Shown here piece by piece: positions 5,222 to 7,848 of a stretch of 7,848 nt of DNA (positions within the stretch are counted from its first letter, which is position 1; each line of letters begins with the position of its first letter). The translations under genes were made by a program, and so were the position numbers. The notes under the pieces are model-generated. The model made no database searches and was not told the origin of the DNA. It saw nothing but the letters and a program-made list of their open reading frames with translations. This DNA is from XYD1-FULL-44-32 sp964355855 (GTDB lineage Bacteria; Patescibacteriota; Minisyncoccia; Phycocordibacterales; XYD1-FULL-46-19): contig CAYHFD010000028.1 of the NCBI GenBank assembly GCA_964355855.1, forward strand, positions 1 through 7,848, read 5' to 3'.

Positions 5222-5431
5222 AAAGATAAGGCTAGCAAAGAACCTCATCCTGAGCTAGCCAAAGTCGTAAAAAAGCGATGTTATGAAAATGGTCTAATTG
5301 TCGAGATAGGAGGATACTTCGATAATGTTTTAAGGTTTTTACCGCCACTTATTACTACGAAAAAAATTGCCGAAAACGGTCTAAAAATTTTTAAAAAAGC
5401 CACTCTCGAGAATTTTAGCCCAACGTCTTGA
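5222..5431 (+). pseudogene. C-terminal remnant of a class-III aminotransferase
   Basis: The last 65-70 codons of this frame read like the C-terminus of a PLP-dependent class-III aminotransferase, closest by eye to diaminobutyrate or 4-aminobutyrate transaminases. The telling block is HPELAKVVKKRCYENGLIVEIGG followed by DNVLRFLPPLITT and a final helix ending KIFKKATLENF. The whole family is about 430 residues; the PLP-binding lysine domain and everything else before this point is missing. The frame can be opened at an ATG at 5147, but codons 5147-5221 are made of the short repeats and look non-coding. The remnant lies 122 bases after tRNA-Ala and 32 bases before ychF. It is most likely decayed; a short expressed protein cannot be ruled out but would not be a transaminase. 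Confidence 0.65.
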
Positions 5432-5456
5432 ATTTTTTTGCAAAAAAAGCCATAGT
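5428..5456 (+). promoter_or_regulatory. Candidate promoter of ychF
   Basis: TTGAAT (5428-5433, 4 of 6), a 17-base spacer, and CATAGT (5451-5456, 4 of 6). Seven bases then lead to the ATG at 5464, the same -10-to-ATG distance as for the histidine kinase gene, so a leaderless message is possible. Each box is mediocre; the spacing is the argument. Confidence 0.35.
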
Positions 5457-5463
5457 TTAACCT

Positions 5464-6540
5464 ATGCTTTCTATCGGCATTGTTGGCCTACCAAACGTGG
5501 GAAAATCCACGCTTTTTAATGCGCTCACTAAAAAAAGTGTGCCGGCCGAAAATTATCCGTTTTGTACGATCGACCCAGCGGTTGGTATTGTGCAGGTGCC
5601 AGACGAGCGCTTGTGGAAACTTTCAGATTTCTCTAAGTCCGCCAAAACTATTCCAGCCGTGGTGGAATTTACCGATATTGCTGGCCTAGTGAAAGGCGCC
5701 TCCGAGGGCGAGGGTCTTGGTAATCAATTTCTCTCGCATATTCGGGAGGTGGATGCTATTGCTCAAGTCGTACGTGTATTCGAGGATGGGAATATTATCC
5801 ACGTGGCTGGCGGAGTAAACCCGATGTCCGATGTGGAGGTGATAAATCTTGAGTTAATCTTGGCCGATATGCAGTCGGTCGCTAAACGGCGGGTCAATAT
5901 TTTGCGGGATGTAAAAAGAGGGGACAAGACGGCTGGAATTGAGGATAATATTTTAGCTAAAGTTCAGACCGAGCTGGAGGCGGGAAGGCTGGCCTCGACC
6001 GTTAGTCTAGATGAGGTGGAACAAGAAATTTTAAAAAGTATGCATTTACTTTCCGCCAAACCAATTTTATATGTCTTGAACAAAAAAAGTGGGTCAAAAA
6101 CCGCTGACACGACCGAGTTGTTGAAATATATTGCGGAGGCTGGCGCTCAATCGGTGGAGGTAGATGCTAGTATTGAAAATGAGCTTTCGGCTCTCTCCGA
6201 CGAAGATAAAGGGGTATTTCGCACCGAATATGGTGCCGAAGATGATGGGGTCAACAACCTTATCCGCCAAAGCTACAAGCTCTTAGGCCTTATGACCTAC
6301 TTTACCACCGGCGCCGACGAGACTCGCGGTTGGACTGTGAAAGTGGGGGCAACTGCGCCCGAGGCGGGTATGGCTATCCATACCGACTTTAAAGAAAAGT
6401 TTATCCGCGCCGAAGTGGTCGCTTGCGACAAACTGCTCGCCGCCGGCTCCTACGCCACCGCCCGCGAAAAAGGCCTAGTCCGCACTGAAGGCAAGGAATA
6501 CATAGTTAAGGACGGGGATGTGATAGAGTTTAAAATATAA
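5464..6540 (+). CDS. ychF: YchF/OLA1-type P-loop NTPase
   Basis: A 358-residue member of the OBG-related YchF family: ribosome-associated, redox- and stress-linked NTPases that in E. coli and human prefer ATP. P-loop GLPNVGKST (8-16), G2 region PFCTIDP (32-38) and G3 DIAGL (71-75) are intact, as are the switch II sequence GASEGEGLGNQFL (78-90) and the C-terminal TGS domain (about 276-358). The G4 position reads LNKKSGS (205-211). Known YchF proteins have NxxE, which underlies ATP preference, and true GTPases have NKxD; this protein fits neither. Length and start match the family; no Shine-Dalgarno sequence. A small ATPase gene follows two bases after the stop. Confidence 0.95.
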   Translation: MLSIGIVGLPNVGKSTLFNALTKKSVPAENYPFCTIDPAVGIVQVPDERLWKLSDFSKSAKTIPAVVEFTDIAGLVKGASEGEGLGNQFLSHIREVDAIAQVVRVFEDGNIIHVAGGVNPMSDVEVINLELILADMQSVAKRRVNILRDVKRGDKTAGIEDNILAKVQTELEAGRLASTVSLDEVEQEILKSMHLLSAKPILYVLNKKSGSKTADTTELLKYIAEAGAQSVEVDASIENELSALSDEDKGVFRTEYGAEDDGVNNLIRQSYKLLGLMTYFTTGADETRGWTVKVGATAPEAGMAIHTDFKEKFIRAEVVACDKLLAAGSYATAREKGLVRTEGKEYIVKDGDVIEFKI

Positions 6541-6542
6541 AA

Positions 6543-6983
6543 ATGTTAGAGAAAAAAATAATTAGAGAGATAGAGATTGGAAATAATGTAATTTTAGTTG
6601 GACCGGCTGATGCCGGAAAAACTTATTTTGTTGAAAATTGCCTGATTCCCAAGTTGAGAAAAATGTCCATTCCTTTTATTTTCTTTTTTAATTGTGAGGA
6701 GGTAGACAGTAATAAGAAAACAGGAGTTTTGATTATAGATGAGGTTGAAATATTATTTGATCAGGATTTTTTACAAAAACTTCATCCCGATGAATTACCT
6801 TATTATAGTGACGATTATCTCAAAAAAGTAAAAGGATGGCATAAAAAGTTATCAAAATTGGATGGCATGGTCTTGGGCGTGGTGACGAGAAATAAAAGAG
6901 AAGAAATAGACAATATTGTGCAGAATCTAAAATATTTAGAATGGAATAATAAGCTGGCTATAGGAATAGAATTTAAAATTTAG
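6543..6983 (+). CDS. Small P-loop ATPase, unknown function
   Basis: A 146-residue protein with a clear Walker A motif, GPADAGKT (20-27), and a Walker B motif, VLIIDE (62-67). A polar strand end, VVTRN (113-117), could act as a sensor-1 element. The order fits a minimal ASCE/AAA-like ATPase core, but no lid, sensor-2 or partner domain follows, so it is about half the usual size. The start lies two bases after the ychF stop, which makes translational coupling likely since no ribosome-binding site is present. It is markedly more A+T-rich and lysine-rich than ychF, suggesting a different origin. I cannot name a family. Possible roles include a stripped-down helper ATPase or a decayed larger protein. 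Confidence 0.75.
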   Translation: MLEKKIIREIEIGNNVILVGPADAGKTYFVENCLIPKLRKMSIPFIFFFNCEEVDSNKKTGVLIIDEVEILFDQDFLQKLHPDELPYYSDDYLKKVKGWHKKLSKLDGMVLGVVTRNKREEIDNIVQNLKYLEWNNKLAIGIEFKI

Positions 6984-6994
6984 GTACGAGGGAT

Positions 6995-7023
6995 TTGACA
7001 TATTTTGATTTATATGCTACCAT
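6995..7023 (+). promoter_or_regulatory. Promoter of the 109-residue protein gene
   Basis: Perfect TTGACA (6995-7000), exactly 17 bases, then TACCAT (7018-7023, 4 of 6 to TATAAT). The expected start near 7030 leaves about 48 bases of leader with a strong ribosome-binding site. It has the best -35 box in the window. The right arm of the -10 region is covered by an inverted repeat, which suggests repression. Confidence 0.6.
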
Positions 7024-7041
7024 AACAACTGGTAGCATATA
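7011..7041. promoter_or_regulatory. Operator-like 11-bp inverted repeat over the -10 box
   Basis: TATATGCTACC (7011-7021) and GGTAGCATATA (7031-7041) are perfect reverse complements separated by nine bases. Half-site centres are 20 bases apart, about two helical turns, as for a dimeric repressor on one face of DNA. The repeat covers the -10 box and the predicted start. Since a transcript starting near 7030 would lack the left arm, a DNA operator is a better reading than an RNA hairpin. No repressor gene is in the window. Confidence 0.6.
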
Positions 7042-7063
7042 CTACAAAAACCAACAAATCCAA

Positions 7064-7069
7064 AGGAGG
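7064..7069 (+). promoter_or_regulatory. Strong Shine-Dalgarno sequence
   Basis: AGGAGG, preceded by AA (AAAGGAGG from 7062), eight bases before the ATG at 7078. It fixes the start codon. It is the only clear ribosome-binding site among the eight protein genes here. Confidence 0.85.
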
Positions 7070-7077
7070 ATCATCTC

Positions 7078-7407
7078 ATGTCAGAAAGATTCACAAAGGG
7101 CGACAAAGTTCGCCTAAAGAAGAAATCGTCGGTAACCCGTCTGTCCGCAGACGAGGTCTACACTATCGGAACAGTCCAAGATCTGTTTCTGCCCAACAAA
7201 CACTATGTCGATCCCTATTGCTGGGACGATCCGAAGTGGAGCTGGGCTCGGGACAAAACTCGCCTTCAAGTCGCAGGTCATCAGCAGGTAGTCTATCTGG
7301 AAGGCGTCTTACGTCCGAAGATGGACATCCCGCCGATGAACGAAGATCCGGAAGGTCAAGGACGATACAGCTTCTCTGGAGCCTGGTTTGAAAAAGTGGC
7401 AGCATAA
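7078..7407 (+). CDS. Hypothetical 109-residue protein in a self-contained cassette
   Basis: I do not recognise a family. The N-terminus FTKGDKVRLKKKSS (5-18) resembles the opening strand and turn of small beta-barrel domains (KOW/SH3-like). The middle (47-60) is rich in Trp, Asp and Lys. The protein ends SFSGAWFEKV, again strand-like. There are no membrane segments, signal peptide or catalytic motif; it is probably a small soluble beta protein. The start is fixed by AGGAGG eight bases upstream. It has its own promoter, an operator-like repeat and a terminator, so it is a monocistronic unit. The coding sequence is visibly richer in G+C, uses CGN arginine codons freely, and is the only one with a Shine-Dalgarno sequence, all of which suggest acquisition from another source, such as a phage or plasmid. 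That origin is inference. Confidence 0.85.
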   Translation: MSERFTKGDKVRLKKKSSVTRLSADEVYTIGTVQDLFLPNKHYVDPYCWDDPKWSWARDKTRLQVAGHQQVVYLEGVLRPKMDIPPMNEDPEGQGRYSFSGAWFEKVAA

Positions 7408-7415
7408 GCCACACG

Positions 7416-7468
7416 ACCCATTGTCTCGAAACAGGAACCCCTGTCGCGAGATGGTGGGTTTCTGTTTT
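7416..7468 (+). terminator. Intrinsic terminator of the cassette gene
   Basis: ACCCATTGTCTCG (7416-7428) pairs along its full 13 bases with CGAGATGGTGGGT (7447-7459), three pairs being G-U. Inside, ACAGG (7431-7435) pairs with CCTGT (7440-7444). TTCTGTTTT follows directly. It starts eight bases after the stop codon of the 109-residue protein. Confidence 0.8.
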
Positions 7469-7474
7469 AAAAGA

Positions 7475-7494
7475 TTAAGATATGATTATCTTAA
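7475..7494. repeat. A+T-rich hairpin between two terminators
   Basis: TTAAGATA (7475-7482) and TATCTTAA (7487-7494) are perfect reverse complements around TGAT. Eight A/T-dominated pairs are weak as RNA. It might be a protein-binding site in DNA instead. Confidence 0.45.
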
Positions 7495-7501
7495 GAGACC
7501 T

Positions 7502-7528
7502 AAACGGCATCCTAAATGGGTGCCGTTT
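7502..7528 (+). terminator. Second terminator-like hairpin
   Basis: AAACGGCATCC (7502-7512) pairs with GGGTGCCGTTT (7518-7528) over 11 pairs with one G-U, around TAAAT. GTTGTATCTATTTGTTTTC follows, which is T-rich but not a clean T-run. On the other strand no T-run follows, so it works rightward if at all. It may back up the terminator at 7416-7468, or end a short RNA made between the two. Confidence 0.5.
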
Positions 7529-7673
7529 GTTGTATCTATTTGTTTTCTATGTAAAAAAGTCATTAGTATGATTACAATCAAGACGGGTTTGACATATAAA
7601 TAAGTCAACACTGGGCAATCGCCGATTTTCAAATATTTGTGAAGATGGTGGTGCTATAGAGTTTTTAAGATAT
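7529..7673. other. Non-coding stretch, nothing identified
   Basis: No supportable gene. It holds TTTGACATAT (7588-7597), identical to ten bases across the -35 box of the cassette promoter (6994-7003), but no -10 box lies at a suitable distance. It also holds the short inverted repeat TTGAC/GTCAA (7589-7608) and the ten-base palindrome CAAATATTTG (7630-7639). Confidence 0.5.
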
Positions 7674-7713
7674 AAAAAAAGCACCCCCCTGTAGCATCCT
7701 ACAGATTAGTGCT
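7674..7713 (-). terminator. Intrinsic terminator on the minus strand
   Basis: Read on the minus strand, AGCAC pairs with GTGCT (7709-7713 with 7680-7684), and inside it CTGTAG pairs with CTACAG (7699-7704 with 7689-7694) around GATG, the two stems separated by a four-by-four internal loop. A run of seven T residues follows (7680-7674). It implies a minus-strand transcript entering from beyond the right edge or starting within the last 130 bases. The gene or RNA it serves is not identified. Confidence 0.65.
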
Positions 7714-7812
7714 CACCCGATTGATGAATATTTCCGCCAATGCCACAGCATTAGTAAGCTAGGGACGGGCTCTTTCCTTTTGCCAGTGCTAACACTATAA
7801 TCAAAAAGATTT

Positions 7813-7833
7813 CCCCGTAAGCTTGCTTCGGGG
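7813..7833. repeat. Palindromic hairpin repeat, family A, right copy
   Basis: CCCCG (7813-7817) pairs with CGGGG (7829-7833). After one unpaired T (7818), AAG (7819-7821) pairs with CTT (7826-7828) around CTTG. The layout equals that of 22-46: outer stem, T bulge, three-pair inner stem, CTTG loop, then TA on the right. Stem positions differ in paired fashion, so the structure is conserved. Confidence 0.7.
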
Positions 7834-7848
7834 TAGGATGAAGGAGTG

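Noticed and set aside
5031..5248. Two minus-strand reading frames overlapping tRNA-Ala (63 and 70 residues)
   Set aside because: They are antisense translations of the tRNA gene and the adjacent palindrome. PYRIRTDD and GFEPMTSS are well-known artefact peptides from antisense tRNA.
7163..7414. 83-residue minus-strand frame
   Set aside because: It is antisense to the 109-residue gene, which has a strong start, promoter and terminator; the frame is open because of that gene's composition.
7388..7603. 71-residue + strand frame starting at the end of the cassette gene
   Set aside because: It runs through both terminator hairpins, has no ribosome-binding site and shows no protein-like pattern.
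7589..7617. TTGACA at 7589-7594 as a second promoter
   Set aside because: At 16-18 bases downstream the sequence is around TGGGCA, not a -10 box; the minus-strand reading also lacks one.
7783..7796. CIRCE-like heat-shock operator (AGTGCTAA half-site)
   Set aside because: Only one half-site is present; no partner TTAGCACTC lies nine bases away.
7713..7847. Open minus-strand frame of 44 codons from the right edge, ending in TGA at the minus-strand terminator
   Set aside because: Its position fits a gene end, but it runs through the hairpin repeat and the residues show no recognisable family; too short to support without the sequence beyond the window.
1..7848. CRISPR array, toxin-antitoxin pair, restriction-modification or transposase genes
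   Set aside because: No regularly spaced repeats and no matching protein motifs were seen on either strand.

Overview
The window looks like a piece of a Patescibacteria (Candidate Phyla Radiation, probably Parcubacteria-like) genome. The grounds are indirect: short, tightly packed genes on one strand; almost no Shine-Dalgarno sequences; a UvrC that ends before the usual helix-hairpin-helix tail; a lone receiver protein next to a histidine kinase; one tRNA without an encoded CCA end; and short palindromic repeats of the CCTGCCTGCCGGCAGGCAGG type between genes. The lineage is an inference. Every intact gene ends in TAA or TAG, and no in-frame TGA is needed as a sense codon.

Left part (1-4583), all on the + strand: a uvrC-like nucleotide-excision-repair nuclease broken by a frameshift near 632-640; a membrane histidine kinase; a stand-alone response-regulator receiver; a D-alanine--D-alanine ligase; and a small single-helix membrane protein. 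The kinase, receiver, ligase and membrane protein are 15-36 bases apart and probably form one envelope-related transcription unit.

Middle part (4584-5463): about 880 bases with no intact protein gene. It holds tRNA-Arg(CCG), tRNA-Ala(TGC), several palindromic or hairpin repeats, a second copy of the 3' end of the tRNA-Arg gene 165 bases downstream, and the C-terminal remnant of a class-III aminotransferase. It looks like a small rearrangement hotspot around tRNA genes.

Right part (5464-7848): the YchF/OLA1-type P-loop NTPase, followed two bases later by a small uncharacterised P-loop ATPase. Then comes a self-contained cassette unlike the rest: a consensus-like promoter overlapped by an 11-bp inverted repeat, a strong AGGAGG ribosome-binding site, a 109-residue protein of unknown function, and two terminators. 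The last 320 bases hold a terminator for a minus-strand transcript and a second copy of the hairpin repeat seen at the left edge.

I found no defence system, CRISPR array or obvious new multi-gene system. The best leads are the regulated foreign-looking cassette at 6995-7528, the tRNA-Arg end duplication, -10 boxes placed as for leaderless mRNAs, and a hairpin repeat family with compensatory base changes.
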